A model generated the notes under the pieces. It saw only the letters and a program-made list of their open reading frames with translations. It did not search any database and was not told the origin of the DNA. A stretch of DNA of 37,399 bases from IMG/VR virus record IMGVR_UViG_3300034523_000120, positions 1 through 37,399 of that record. One strand, 5' to 3'. Made by a program: the position numbers and the translations under genes. Position 1 is the first letter of the stretch. Each line of letters opens with the position of its first letter. Origin of the DNA: a virus. Below are positions 12,621-20,301 of this stretch, piece after piece.

Positions 12621-13277
12621 ATGTTCAACCTGGACGCAAATGCCGCGCGCTCCGCGGACAACAAGTCAGCCTTCATCGACGAAGCGGGCAAGTTCATTGG
12701 CGAGTTCCTACGCGCCGAGTACATGGAGAAGCAAGAAACCGGGTCAACCGGTATCGGCTTTACCTTCAAGAGCCGCGACGGTGCCGAGGCCACTTTCTAC
12801 CTCAACCTGACCTACCAACATGGCACCCGCAACGAGGGCGGCTACGCGATGATGAACGCCATCATGGCGTGCCTGCAGCTGCGCACCGTAGGGGCCCCGC
12901 AGCCAACCCAGTTCGAGAAATGGAACAACGACACTAAGCAGCGTGAGCAGGTAACCGCGCCCGGCTTCCCTGAGCTCCTGAAGAAGCCGATCGGCCTGCT
13001 CATCCAAATGGAAATCGAGAAGAACAGTCAGACCGGAATGCCTCGGCCGATCATTTACGCCCCCTTCAGCGCAGAGTCGGAAAAGACAGCATCCGAGATC
13101 CTTGACCCCCGCTGCACCAGCCCAGCCAAGCTGGAGAAAATGGTTCAGCAGCTGATGAAGAAACCGGTCCACGACCGTCGACCGAAGTCCGCCCAGGTGG
13201 CCGGCGGATACGCCCAGCCCGACAACTACGACTACGGCACCCCGCCTGATTTCTCGGACGATATCCCGTTCGATTGA
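12621..13277 (+). CDS. SSB-like single-stranded-DNA-binding protein
   Basis: 218 aa. The N-terminal domain (AFIDEAGKFIGEFLRAEYMEKQETGSTGIGFTFKSRDGAEATFYLNLTY) is strand-rich. The last residues, PPDFSDDIPFD, imitate the acidic DDIPF tip with which bacterial SSB recruits partners. The middle carries KKPIGLLIQMEIEKN. Position between a Sak4-like protein and an exonuclease supports an ssDNA-binding role. I assign this from tail and context; the fold is not proven from sequence reading. Confidence 0.68.
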   Translation: MFNLDANAARSADNKSAFIDEAGKFIGEFLRAEYMEKQETGSTGIGFTFKSRDGAEATFYLNLTYQHGTRNEGGYAMMNAIMACLQLRTVGAPQPTQFEKWNNDTKQREQVTAPGFPELLKKPIGLLIQMEIEKNSQTGMPRPIIYAPFSAESEKTASEILDPRCTSPAKLEKMVQQLMKKPVHDRRPKSAQVAGGYAQPDNYDYGTPPDFSDDIPFD

Positions 13278-13283
13278 CCTCTG

Positions 13284-13307
13284 GTCAGCAGCATTCACGC
13301 TGCTGAC
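13284..13307 (+). other. Perfect 9-bp stem-loop between ssb-like and exonuclease genes
   Basis: GTCAGCAGC (13284-13292) pairs with GCTGCTGAC (13299-13307) across a 6-nt loop. A pyrimidine-rich but not pure T stretch follows. It could be a weak terminator or an mRNA-stabilising hairpin. Confidence 0.5.
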
Positions 13308-13336
13308 GCCCCTTCTTCTTGCGAAACGGACCTCAT

Positions 13337-14002
13337 ATGACCGCCTACATTTTCGACTCTGAAACCACCGGACTGAACAATCCGGAACTGGTTGAGGCTG
13401 CATGGCTGCAGCTCGGCGCCGGCCTGGCAGTAACCGGCGAATTCCTGCAGCGTTACAAGCCGTCCAAGCCAATTGAACTCGGCGCCCTGGCCACCAGCCA
13501 CATCCTGGACGAAGAGCTGGCTGACTGCCCGCCTCACGACTCTTTCAAACTGCCTGAAGACGCCACCTACCTGATCGGTCACAACGTCGATTACGACTGG
13601 GGTGTCATCGGCAAGCCAGAGATCAAGCGCATCTGCACCGCAGCGCTGAGCCGCGCGCTGTGGCCTGATGCTGACACCCACACACAGTCAGCCATGATCT
13701 ACCTGCATTACCGTTCGGAGGCGCCAGAGCTTCTGCGCAACGCTCACGCTGCGCTTGACGACGTCAAGAACTGCCGGCGCCTGCTGGCAGCCATCTTCAC
13801 GACGCTCAAGGCTCAGCTGGGGCGGCCGGTGGCCAGTTGGGAAGAGCTTTGGGAAATCTCCGAGGAAGCACGAATCCCAAAGGTTATCCGCTTCGGCAAG
13901 CACGCCGGCTCGAAGATCGAGGACATACCGCGCGACTACAAGCGCTGGCTGCTCGGCCAGGCCGACATCGATCCGTACCTGCGGAAAGCACTGGAAAAGT
14001 AA
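13337..14002 (+). CDS. DnaQ-like 3'-5' exonuclease
   Basis: 221 aa from the ATG at 13337. The DEDD motifs are visible: FDSETTG (Asp7, Glu9), GHNVDYDW (motif II Asp) and HAALDDVKNC (motif III, H-x(4)-D). The C-terminal segment IPKVIRFGKHAGSKIEDIPRDYKRWLLGQADIDPYLR is a short accessory domain (DUF3820-like) often fused to phage exonucleases. It would degrade DNA 3'-5' to make substrates for the Sak4-like recombinase. Confidence 0.88.
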   Translation: MTAYIFDSETTGLNNPELVEAAWLQLGAGLAVTGEFLQRYKPSKPIELGALATSHILDEELADCPPHDSFKLPEDATYLIGHNVDYDWGVIGKPEIKRICTAALSRALWPDADTHTQSAMIYLHYRSEAPELLRNAHAALDDVKNCRRLLAAIFTTLKAQLGRPVASWEELWEISEEARIPKVIRFGKHAGSKIEDIPRDYKRWLLGQADIDPYLRKALEK

Positions 14003-14005
14003 GCC

Positions 14006-14194
14006 ATGCCACTCGCCACCATCCTCGACCTGATCCAGCGCCGAAAGGAACTGGAGCAGAACCTGCAGTTGCTGTTCAACCGTAGCTGCCAGTGGAGCCG
14101 CGCCGAACGTGTGCGCGGCGCTGCCACCATCGAGAACCTGACCCAGCAGCTGTTCGAAATCACCGAGCAGCTCGACGCGGTGCGCGCTGCATGA
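14006..14194 (+). CDS. Small coiled-coil-like protein (62 aa)
   Basis: Starts three bases after the exonuclease stop. MPLATILDLIQRRKELEQNLQLLFNRS ... IENLTQQLFEITEQLDAV has leucine/isoleucine heptads suggesting a helical hairpin or short coiled coil. Function unknown. Confidence 0.62.
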   Translation: MPLATILDLIQRRKELEQNLQLLFNRSCQWSRAERVRGAATIENLTQQLFEITEQLDAVRAA

Positions 14195-14376
14195 GGCGCA
14201 TCAATACCCTGGTCCGCCAGCGGCGGCGGCAAGAACAGTTCCACCTGCCGCCCAGCGGCCTCACGGAGCAAAGACATGCAGAAAGCACCCTCTGGAGTGG
14301 TAACCCTGCCGGCCTGGATGAATCGGCCGGTCAAGAAGCTGTACAACACCCGCAGCGGCGGGCAGTACCGGCCTGA
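14191..14376 (+). CDS. Doubtful small basic ORF (61 aa)
   Basis: Begins at an ATG overlapping the preceding stop (ATGA), as genuine genes here do, and is arginine- and glutamine-rich (RRINTLVRQRRRQEQF). However, it runs 101 bases into the next gene in another frame, and its C-terminal half looks like an out-of-frame shadow. It may be a translated leader only. Confidence 0.25.
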   Translation: MRRINTLVRQRRRQEQFHLPPSGLTEQRHAESTLWSGNPAGLDESAGQEAVQHPQRRAVPA

Positions 14377-14641
14377 TGATGTGGCCCTGGCCTTTGCGCT
14401 GAGCCTGCGTCTGCACGACAGCGCCGATCACCTGCGCAGGCTGGCACGGCGCCTGGTCGACAAGGTGTGCCTGGAGCACCAGCCGAATATGAAGCGCCTG
14501 GCCCGCGAACCGGACGACGCCAAGGTGTTCGACGCCGCGCTCAAGATCATCAACCGGGTGTGTGACCTGCTCGACATCGGGCCGGGCGCCAGCTTTGTGC
14601 GCAATGGAGGCGATGATGGCTCTGACGCCGAAGCAGCGTGA
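14276..14641 (+). CDS. Hypothetical protein (121 aa)
   Basis: GGAG lies upstream of the ATG. Basic, helical protein (VKKLYNTRSGGQYRPDDVALAFALSLRLHDSADHLRRLARRLVDKVCLEH ... VFDAALKIINRVCDLLDIG). No family recognised. It overlaps the next gene by 26 bases. Confidence 0.65.
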   Translation: MQKAPSGVVTLPAWMNRPVKKLYNTRSGGQYRPDDVALAFALSLRLHDSADHLRRLARRLVDKVCLEHQPNMKRLAREPDDAKVFDAALKIINRVCDLLDIGPGASFVRNGGDDGSDAEAA

Positions 14642-14978
14642 CGAGAAGCGCAAGATCAAAGAGGCCAAGGCCGGGGTTGAAGAGCTGCGCATGAAGGCCC
14701 GCACCGGCACCCGCCAGGCCCTGGCCGAGATCATGCAGTGGGCCGAGGTCGAGGAAAACGGCGAGGCCATGACCCTGCTGATCCACCGCATCCATGAATT
14801 AGGGCCTGAAGCGGCCCGGCACTTCCTCAGCGCGCCGCGCCACGAAATCACGCTTTCGAGTTCTGTGGTGCGCAAGCTGGACCAGTTCCGGCTGAGCCGC
14901 GAGCTTCGCGCCCCAGGCCTTGAGCTCGGCGACGACCCGGACGATACCGGGCTGATCCTGCTCGCAGAACGGGCTTGA
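14616..14978 (+). CDS. Hypothetical protein (120 aa)
   Basis: GGAGG lies five bases before the ATG at 14616 (MALTPKQRDEKRKIKEAKAGVEELR). Earlier in-frame ATGs at 14604 and 14613 are too close to or inside that signal. The N-terminal half is a long charged helix; the C-terminus is acidic (ELGDDPDDTGLILLAERA). No function can be assigned. Confidence 0.65.
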   Translation: MALTPKQRDEKRKIKEAKAGVEELRMKARTGTRQALAEIMQWAEVEENGEAMTLLIHRIHELGPEAARHFLSAPRHEITLSSSVVRKLDQFRLSRELRAPGLELGDDPDDTGLILLAERA

Positions 14979-15060
14979 ACTCCAGCGCTGCCCGCCAGCG
15001 CCTTCCCCTATTCAACGATAACGCCACCCCGGCGAGGGAGGCGCCTTTCTGGAGATCACC

Positions 15061-15441
15061 ATGAGCACATTCGCAGTGTTCGGCATGACCCGTGATGTAG
15101 CGCTGGCCGAGGCCAAGAAGCGCGTCAAAACAAGCAAGCCCGGCAAGCCTGGCGCCCCCCCTTTGCAGCTCACGCCAGCCCAGTGGGACGAGGCCGTCGC
15201 GAAGTACGCTGACAAGCTCATGAGCGGAGAGCGAGTGAAGCAACTGAGCAATCTATTCGACGCCCCTCAGTACGCGCAGCAGTTCATCGATCTGGCGAGG
15301 AAGCACGGCGAGTGCCGCGATTTGCGCATTCGCGCCCGCTGCGCGCTGGTCGACGCCAAGGGGAAGCCTGTGATCAATCCAAAGACCAAAATGCCGAAAA
15401 TCGGATGGTCCGACTACCAGGCTGCAAGTCACGCGGCCTGA
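15061..15441 (+). CDS. Hypothetical protein (126 aa)
   Basis: GGAG lies before the ATG. The N-terminus MSTFAVFGMTRDVALAEAKKRVKTSKPG has a basic patch. The centre ALTPAQWDEAVAKYADKLM-type helix and the C-terminal NPKTKMPKIGWSDYQAA are typical of conserved phage early proteins I have seen without function. It ends in convergent overlap with the minus-strand gene at 15429-15677. Confidence 0.68.
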   Translation: MSTFAVFGMTRDVALAEAKKRVKTSKPGKPGAPPLQLTPAQWDEAVAKYADKLMSGERVKQLSNLFDAPQYAQQFIDLARKHGECRDLRIRARCALVDAKGKPVINPKTKMPKIGWSDYQAASHAA

Positions 15442-15677
15442 AGCTTCTGACCTCCTTTCAATGTGATCACGTTTTGATCGCTCACCGACTCGACCTTCAC
15501 GACAGCATCCATAGCTACTCGATGAGCCTCCTCAAGGGTGGGATAGCTGTTCGACATGATCACGGCATATGCAGGCCTTTCATCGCCCCGCTGAACACTC
15601 AAGATCGGGTAATAGCCGCCCTGCAGCTGTGAAGCGCCCGACCAAATAAACGCCCGCCCAAAAACTTTCGTACCCAC
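15429..15677 (-). CDS. Minus-strand small protein inside the rightward operon (82 aa)
   Basis: GTG start at 15677 with AGGAG seven bases upstream on the minus strand. The sequence GYYPILSVQRGDERPAYAVIMSNSYPTLEEAHRVAMDAVVKV is a compact alpha/beta stretch typical of a real small protein. It overlaps the plus-strand 126-aa gene tail-to-tail by 13 bases. It must have its own promoter, so it behaves like a moron. Function unknown. Confidence 0.62.
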   Translation of the reverse strand: MGTKVFGRAFIWSGASQLQGGYYPILSVQRGDERPAYAVIMSNSYPTLEEAHRVAMDAVVKVESVSDQNVITLKGGQKLQAA

Positions 15678-15754
15678 GGCAACACTCCTGTTGTGAACTG
15701 AGCCAATAGGAAAGCACGGGCGTGGCGTTCAATTCCAGGATCCGAGACATCAAC

Positions 15755-16507
15755 ATGCCCACAGAAAACCGATCCAGCAACACCGACCCACGCGATGTGT
15801 TCATCAGGCTCAACCCGCTCGGCCTGGGAGAGGCGGAACTGCGCAAGGACAGCACCGGCTTCGAAGACCCGCGCACCCACAGCGACTACCTGCTGTTCCT
15901 GGCCGGCTACCGCGAAACGCACCCAGAGCCGCAGCCCCACCCCGAGCCTATAGCCTGGATGGTTGGTACTGCCTTCTGGTGGACCAAAGAAGAGGCAGAG
16001 AGGGATGCGGCGGCGACTGGGCTGCCCATGACGCCAGTCGGGCCGTTGACCGGAAGCGCCGAGGTTGAGCAGCTGCGCGAAGTCATCAAGCACTCTGACT
16101 CGAACATCCAGCGGCAGAGCCTGCGGATTTCGAATCAGCGCGCCCAACTGGCCGAGCGGGATGCGGTACTGCGAGACAACTCAGGCAAGTTGATCCGCAT
16201 GGCTGCCCACCTGATCAGCGCCCCGCTATTCGCACTGCAAGATCTGCAAGACGAAGACAAGAAAATGACCAGGGCACGTGTTGATGCTGCTGTGGACTCT
16301 GCGGACGCCAGGCTGAAAGATGCCGCCTATGAAATTCGCAGGATTGCTGACGCCCTATCAGCCAGCGCAGAGCCGAGCGCTTTGCCTGATCCTCTTGGCT
16401 GCAAACAGTGCGCACATCCCGACTGCGGCAAGTTCGACGGCCCGCGTCAAGTCGAGTGCCGCGCTATGGCCGATAACGCCTGTGCACGCCCCGGTACCAG
16501 CTCCTAG
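15755..16507 (+). CDS. Hypothetical protein with coiled coil and C-terminal Cys motif (250 aa)
   Basis: The ATG at 15755 is chosen; a GTG at 15722 would add 11 residues. The N-terminal part contains PIAWMVGTAFWWTKEEAERDAAATG, a segment I associate with Pseudomonas phage early proteins (possible DUF551-like neighbours). Residues about 115-215 form a charged helical or coiled-coil region (EVEQLREVIKHSDSNIQRQSLRISNQRAQLAERDAVL). The C-terminus has CKQCAHPDCG, a possible zinc knuckle. Function unknown. Confidence 0.65.
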   Translation: MPTENRSSNTDPRDVFIRLNPLGLGEAELRKDSTGFEDPRTHSDYLLFLAGYRETHPEPQPHPEPIAWMVGTAFWWTKEEAERDAAATGLPMTPVGPLTGSAEVEQLREVIKHSDSNIQRQSLRISNQRAQLAERDAVLRDNSGKLIRMAAHLISAPLFALQDLQDEDKKMTRARVDAAVDSADARLKDAAYEIRRIADALSASAEPSALPDPLGCKQCAHPDCGKFDGPRQVECRAMADNACARPGTSS

Positions 16508-16550
16508 CATAAGAGCACATTTGTACTCCTCCCAGCGGTAACCCTTTTCC

Positions 16551-16850
16551 CTATCCCGAGCAGGCGACCTGGTCGAATTTTGGGAGAGTGTCTGTGGCAA
16601 TGCGGCGGGCCCGTCCTACGCCCCAGGCCAAAGCCCTGGTCATTGATTCACTGGGACGGGAATCGAACGCCTCTTCGTGAAGAGCCATGCCTGTCGAGGC
16701 ATAGACCCCAATGAACATCTGGGTGCTGCCGGTGCGCGAAAGCCTCACCTGCACATCGATGTAGGTGCCATCATCAAGGGTTTCTTCGTGGGTTCGGTGA
16801 TGGAGCGTTGGGTCTGCCCATTGCCAGAAAACTTCACCGCGAATCCTCAT
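16551..16850 (-). CDS. Minus-strand hypothetical protein (99 aa)
   Basis: The ATG at 16850 has a strong AGGAGG upstream. The protein MRIRGEVFWQWADPTLHHRTHEETLDDGTYIDVQVRLSRTGSTQMFIGVYASTGM is strand-rich and looks globular. It is the second gene in this operon reading against the main direction, and is likely an independently transcribed accessory gene. No family recognised. Confidence 0.65.
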   Translation of the reverse strand: MRIRGEVFWQWADPTLHHRTHEETLDDGTYIDVQVRLSRTGSTQMFIGVYASTGMALHEEAFDSRPSESMTRALAWGVGRARRIATDTLPKFDQVACSG

Positions 16851-17032
16851 GTCGACCTCCTACGACTTTAGTTGTATGCCACGGGTGAACTCTCACCATA
16901 GCCAAAGCGAGGCGAGACGCAATCTCGGTATCGCAGCTTGAGAACTGAATCGGACCACCGGCCGATTTTCTTGTACCGAACCAAACCCCTTGTACAACTC
17001 ACTGCCGCGATGTGGCGGCCAAGGACGAAGTC

Positions 17033-17362
17033 ATGTCTGAAGAAAAGCAACTGCTCCAGCCGCTGCAGGTTGAGCGCGATGAATACGGCTTCTGGACCCA
17101 CCCGGCTTGGCCGGACGACGGCGACGAATGCGCGCTTCCGTTCAGCTGGTTCGGCGACCACGGCCTGGAGTACAGCGTGGTCGACATGGAAAACGACGGC
17201 CCGGAAGAACTGAATGCGGAATGGCTCGACGCCGGCGGCGACTATGACTGCACGCCCTGGCAGCCAAGCAAGCCGGTCGGTGATGGCTGGTTCACCTTCT
17301 CGATCCACGACACCGAAGACGGCCCTGTTTGCGTGTGGGTCCGCCACAAGGTGGCGGCATGA
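17033..17362 (+). CDS. Hypothetical acidic protein (109 aa)
   Basis: AAGGA lies seven bases before the ATG. Very acidic and tryptophan-rich (YGFWTHPAWPDDGDECALPFSWFGDHGLEYSVVDMENDGPEELNAEW). I recall similar phage proteins without function. It overlaps the next gene by ATGA. DNA mimicry is conceivable from the charge but unsupported. Confidence 0.68.
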   Translation: MSEEKQLLQPLQVERDEYGFWTHPAWPDDGDECALPFSWFGDHGLEYSVVDMENDGPEELNAEWLDAGGDYDCTPWQPSKPVGDGWFTFSIHDTEDGPVCVWVRHKVAA

Positions 17363-17694
17363 CCCGCCTCGCCCTCTGCCTCCTGCTGCTGGCCACCCTG
17401 GCCGGCTGCCAGCCTGACTGCTGGAGTAGCGATCCCGATCAATGCAAAGCCGAGTCCAGTGCAAACCAACCTGAACTCCTGCCTATGCGAACCGGCTTCT
17501 ACGTGTACCACGACGATAAAAGGCTTGTTACTTGTTGGACAACCTCGGCAGGAATCAGCTGTTTGCCCGACTGGATGCTTCGTGGCCAGCTCCAGGCCGG
17601 CAACAAGCGCCAGCTCTCCCCGCACGAAACCCAACCCGAACCTACACCCGCACTGGCGCCTGGGCGCTGGATTGATGAGAGGTATCAGCTGTGA
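17359..17694 (+). CDS. Small lipoprotein (111 aa)
   Basis: Signal peptide MTRLALCLLLLATLAGC with lipobox LAGC (Cys17). The mature part has several Cys (CWSSDPDQC, TCWTTSAGISC), suggesting disulphides in the periplasm, and a Pro/Glu-rich C-terminus. It is coupled to neighbours at both ends (ATGA, GTGA). The role is unknown; envelope-directed early proteins can affect superinfection. Confidence 0.7.
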   Translation: MTRLALCLLLLATLAGCQPDCWSSDPDQCKAESSANQPELLPMRTGFYVYHDDKRLVTCWTTSAGISCLPDWMLRGQLQAGNKRQLSPHETQPEPTPALAPGRWIDERYQL

Positions 17695-17945
17695 ACCGAA
17701 CGAAAGAGCGGCTGCGTGCCGCGCTATCCGCAATGAGTCGAAGCGGCAAACGCGATCTGGGGCTTCACCTGTTCATGCTTGTGTTCTGCTTCATCGTGCT
17801 CGCCATAGGCCTCCCCTTCATTTGGCTGCTCCAGTTCTTGCCCGATTGGGCTTGGTACCCGCTCGGGATCGCTTTTCTGATCTGGCTAATTTTCGGCGAC
17901 ACAATCTCGGCGGGCTACCGAGCGTATCGAGGTGATCAGCCATGA
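17691..17945 (+). CDS. Two-span membrane protein (84 aa)
   Basis: GTG start overlapping the lipoprotein stop. A basic N-terminus (NRTKERLRAALSAMSRSGKR) precedes two hydrophobic spans (LHLFMLVFCFIVLAIGLPFIWLL and WAWYPLGIAFLIWLIFG). It pairs with the upstream lipoprotein as an envelope-targeted unit. Function unknown. Confidence 0.65.
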   Translation: MNRTKERLRAALSAMSRSGKRDLGLHLFMLVFCFIVLAIGLPFIWLLQFLPDWAWYPLGIAFLIWLIFGDTISAGYRAYRGDQP

Positions 17946-18355
17946 CCGACCTGATCGAAGTGAGGGTGTCCAACCTTGTCGGTGCGGCGCTGGACTGGGC
18001 AGTCGCAAGTGCTGAGTGCGGTGGCGTCCTGATTTACCCGGAAGGTGGGCAATTCCCGCCAGCGGGAAGCGTTTCGCTCAATGATGATCTCACGCTTTGG
18101 CTCAATGATGGCGAGCGCGGTGAAGAGTCATGGTCGCCATCCACCGACTGGGGCCAGGGCGGGTTGCTGATCGACAAGTATCACGGCACCGCACAGCACA
18201 TCCCCGGGCTTCCAGATGACCTGCGCTACGCAGGCGGCCCGGCCGGCGCAGGGGTCTGGTACTACGGCCCAACGGCCCTGATCGCGTTCTGCCGGGGCCT
18301 CGTCAACCACAAGCTCGGCGATACCGTCCAGGTGCCGAAGGAACTGATGCCATGA
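17942..18355 (+). CDS. NinX/DUF2591-like protein
   Basis: 137 aa. The DUF2591 pattern is visible: LVGAALDWAVASAECG at the start, STDWGQGGLLIDKY in the middle, and a C-terminal YYGPTALIAFCRGLVNHKLGD, where the family has G-x-T-x-L-x-A-x-x-R. These proteins occur in nin-like regions of many phages with unknown function. Overlaps neighbours by ATGA. Confidence 0.82.
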   Translation: MTDLIEVRVSNLVGAALDWAVASAECGGVLIYPEGGQFPPAGSVSLNDDLTLWLNDGERGEESWSPSTDWGQGGLLIDKYHGTAQHIPGLPDDLRYAGGPAGAGVWYYGPTALIAFCRGLVNHKLGDTVQVPKELMP

Positions 18356-18654
18356 CCGAAGTTCACCGTTACAAAGCCGTCAAAATGCTTTCCGAGGCGG
18401 GAAACCGCATCAGCTACGACCCTCACGGCCCTTATGTCGTGATGGCTGAGGCATACGACCGGCTCAAGGTCGAGAACGAGGCCCTGCGCAAGGATGCCGA
18501 GCGGTACCGCGTCCTCCGCCAGGCAGACGTCGACACAATCCATAACGGCGGCCTATTCGCAGGCCTGACGCCCGACAACATCGTGATCAACGGCCACGAC
18601 CTTGATAGGCGCGTCGACACTGTGATCGCAACGCGCAAGGAGCTGCAGCCATGA
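18352..18654 (+). CDS. Hypothetical protein (100 aa)
   Basis: Contains a helical segment YVVMAEAYDRLKVENEALRKDAERYRVLR followed by an acidic or mixed tail. The K-V-E-N-E-A-L-R-K-D-A-E-R-Y-R-x-L-R motif is common in phage early proteins of unknown function. Coupled by ATGA on both sides. Confidence 0.65.
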   Translation: MTEVHRYKAVKMLSEAGNRISYDPHGPYVVMAEAYDRLKVENEALRKDAERYRVLRQADVDTIHNGGLFAGLTPDNIVINGHDLDRRVDTVIATRKELQP

Positions 18655-18701
18655 TCGCCCTCGCCTACATGGCATACCTGATCTACAGGGGGCCGCGATG
18701 A
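18651..18701 (+). CDS. Possible 16-residue peptide or coupling ORF
   Basis: MIALAYMAYLIYRGPR spans exactly the gap between two genes, overlapping both by ATGA. It is hydrophobic. It may be a micro-membrane peptide or simply a translational relay into the methyltransferase gene. Confidence 0.35.
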   Translation: MIALAYMAYLIYRGPR

Positions 18702-19114
18702 GTGAAGTCAGCCTCTACCGCGGCGAGTGCCTGGAGGTGATGAAGTCGATTCCAGACGCCAGCGTTGACCTGGTCCTGGCTGACTTACCCTATGGCACCA
18801 CGCAGTGCTCCTGGGATGTGGTGATCCCCTTCGTCCCGCTCTGGGAGCAGTACTTGAGAATCGCCAAGCCTGAGGCGGCCATCGTCCTCTGCGCAGCCCA
18901 GCCTTTCAGCTCGCTGGTGGTCGCCAGTAACCCCCGCGACTACACCATGGGCAGCGGCACGACCGGCGTTGCCTGTATCCAGCTGGGTCGCCGTTTCATC
19001 GGCATTGAGCAGGACCAGGCGCACTTCGGTACCGCCCAGCAGCGCATCGCCGAAGCGATCACCATCCGCGACACCCCGGCAGCGCAGATCGAACTGTTCG
19101 AAGCGCGAGCCTAA
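18698..19114 (+). pseudogene. DNA N4/N6 methyltransferase with internal deletion
   Basis: 138 aa, far below the usual 220-300 for the family. The N-terminus holds the catalytic motif IV in ADLPYGTTQCSWD (a D-P-P-Y variant), and the C-terminus holds the AdoMet-binding TMGSGTTGVACIQLGRRFIGIE. In intact beta-class enzymes a target-recognition region of roughly 80-120 residues lies between them. Here VASNPRDY joins TMGSGTTG directly, in frame. The product probably cannot methylate specifically, although both core motifs survive. It could be a decayed gene or a repurposed AdoMet-binding protein. Confidence 0.75.
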
Positions 19115-19164
19115 CCCCTCCCCCAACTACTCAAGCCCGCCGACATGCGCGGGCGAGGATTCCC

Positions 19165-19662
19165 ATGTCCGCAACTCAGCAATTTCATCAAACCGCCAAT
19201 GACTGCCTGGAGCGCATCGCGGCCGACCTGTGGCCAGGCGCAAAGCTGGCCCTGGTCATCTACACCCCGGATAAGCCCGAGCTCGACATCGTGCTCAAGG
19301 ATAGCGGCCTGAACGTCGACGAGGTCGTCAGCACTCTGCGTCGGCGCGGTGGCCTGGGTCTGGATGGCGCGAACATCTACAAGCGGCTGCTCTGTGACGC
19401 CATCCTTGGCGCCATGGCCTTCGGCAAGCAAAACAGTAACCCGCCTCCTGAAGGCCATTGGGGCAAAGAGTTTTGGGATATCGGCCGCGCCGAGGGTGCG
19501 CTCCAGGAAGAACTGACCCAGGCGCTGCGCCTGGCGCGCAAAGAACTGGACGCCTGCCAGCGCGTTATCCACTACGCCGGGGGCTTCGACCCGGCCTATG
19601 TCAACGACGCCCAGGCCGCACTGAAATTCGCCGACACGGTGCTCGAAAAGACTCCCACCTGA
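19165..19662 (+). CDS. Hypothetical protein (165 aa)
   Basis: Begins MSATQQFHQTANDCLERIAADLWPGAKLALVIYTPDKPELDIVL. The centre holds LLCDAILGAMAFGKQNSNPPPEGHWGKEFWDIGRAEG. The C-terminus is helical (ELTQALRLARKELDACQRVIHYAGG). No domain recognised. The context is late in the early operon. Confidence 0.65.
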   Translation: MSATQQFHQTANDCLERIAADLWPGAKLALVIYTPDKPELDIVLKDSGLNVDEVVSTLRRRGGLGLDGANIYKRLLCDAILGAMAFGKQNSNPPPEGHWGKEFWDIGRAEGALQEELTQALRLARKELDACQRVIHYAGGFDPAYVNDAQAALKFADTVLEKTPT

Positions 19663-19700
19663 CCACCAACCTGCCGCCACCGGCGGCGTGGAGACCATCC

Positions 19701-19877
19701 ATGAACCTGATCGACTGCTACGTCACGAAGATCCTCGGCGAGCCGTACCGCAAGTTCGGCGCCTGGTGGGTCGATGCGGAATACGAGGCCTATGGCCGCA
19801 TCAGCAAAACCCAGCTCATGTTCCGCACCGAGGAAGCCGCCCGGGCGGCGAAGGTCGGATACCACTTCACGGCCTGA
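19701..19877 (+). CDS. Small hypothetical protein (58 aa)
   Basis: MNLIDCYVTKILGEPYRKFGAWWVDAEYEAYGRISKTQLMFRTEEAARAAKVGYHF is a compact alpha/beta sequence typical of small phage proteins. It lies just upstream of the HTH gene. Function unknown. Confidence 0.65.
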   Translation: MNLIDCYVTKILGEPYRKFGAWWVDAEYEAYGRISKTQLMFRTEEAARAAKVGYHFTA

Positions 19878-19896
19878 TCTGCCGAAGGAGAACTAC

Positions 19897-20301
19897 ATGG
19901 CAAACGCCAGCGCGGCACCGGCCGCTCGCATTCAGCCGCGCATCATCCGCGCTGGCGATGCACCCCACTACCTCGGCATGTGCCGATCGGAATTCAACAA
20001 GACCGTCAGGCCGCATGTGAGCGAGTTCCCCATCGGGGAGCGCGGCATCGGCTTTGACCGGGAAGAACTGGACGCCTGGGTGAACGACTACATCCAGGCC
20101 ATGGCAATTGCGAAAGAAGGCGCTCAGGGACGACAATCACCCGGCAGCGAGCGCCCATCAGGAGATAAGGGATGGCGCGAAAGACAATCACAGGCCTTTC
20201 CCAAAGGAACGGCATCTGGCACATCGACAAGAGGATCAACGGCGAAAGACTTTACGAAAGCACTGGAACTTGTGACCGGGCGGAAGCGGAAAAGTACCTG
20301 A
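19897..20301 (+). CDS. HTH protein upstream of integrase (excisionase-like)
   Basis: 134 aa with GAAGGAG before the ATG. IRAGDAPHYLGMCRSEFNKTVRPHVSEFPIGERGIGFDREELDAWVNDYI reads as an AlpA/excisionase-type winged HTH (residues about 16-66). The basic tail ends ASGTSTRGSTAKDFTKALELVTGRKRKST, which I recall as recurrent in Pseudomonas prophage proteins beside integrases. The last 130 bases overlap the start of int in a different frame. It is a candidate directionality factor or int regulator. Confidence 0.75.
   Translation: MANASAAPAARIQPRIIRAGDAPHYLGMCRSEFNKTVRPHVSEFPIGERGIGFDREELDAWVNDYIQAMAIAKEGAQGRQSPGSERPSGDKGWRERQSQAFPKGTASGTSTRGSTAKDFTKALELVTGRKRKST

Noticed and set aside
14092-14190. 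Extension of the 14191-14376 frame upstream
   Set aside because: It would lie inside the 62-aa gene in another frame with no start signal.
16640-16670. GGGAATCGAACG resembling a reversed tRNA T-arm
   Set aside because: No acceptor stem, CCA or anticodon arm around it; it is codons of the minus-strand 99-aa gene.
16971-16995. Direct repeat TTGTAC at 16971 and 16990 upstream of the 17033 gene
   Set aside because: Only two six-base copies; too short to separate from chance without a conserved alignment.
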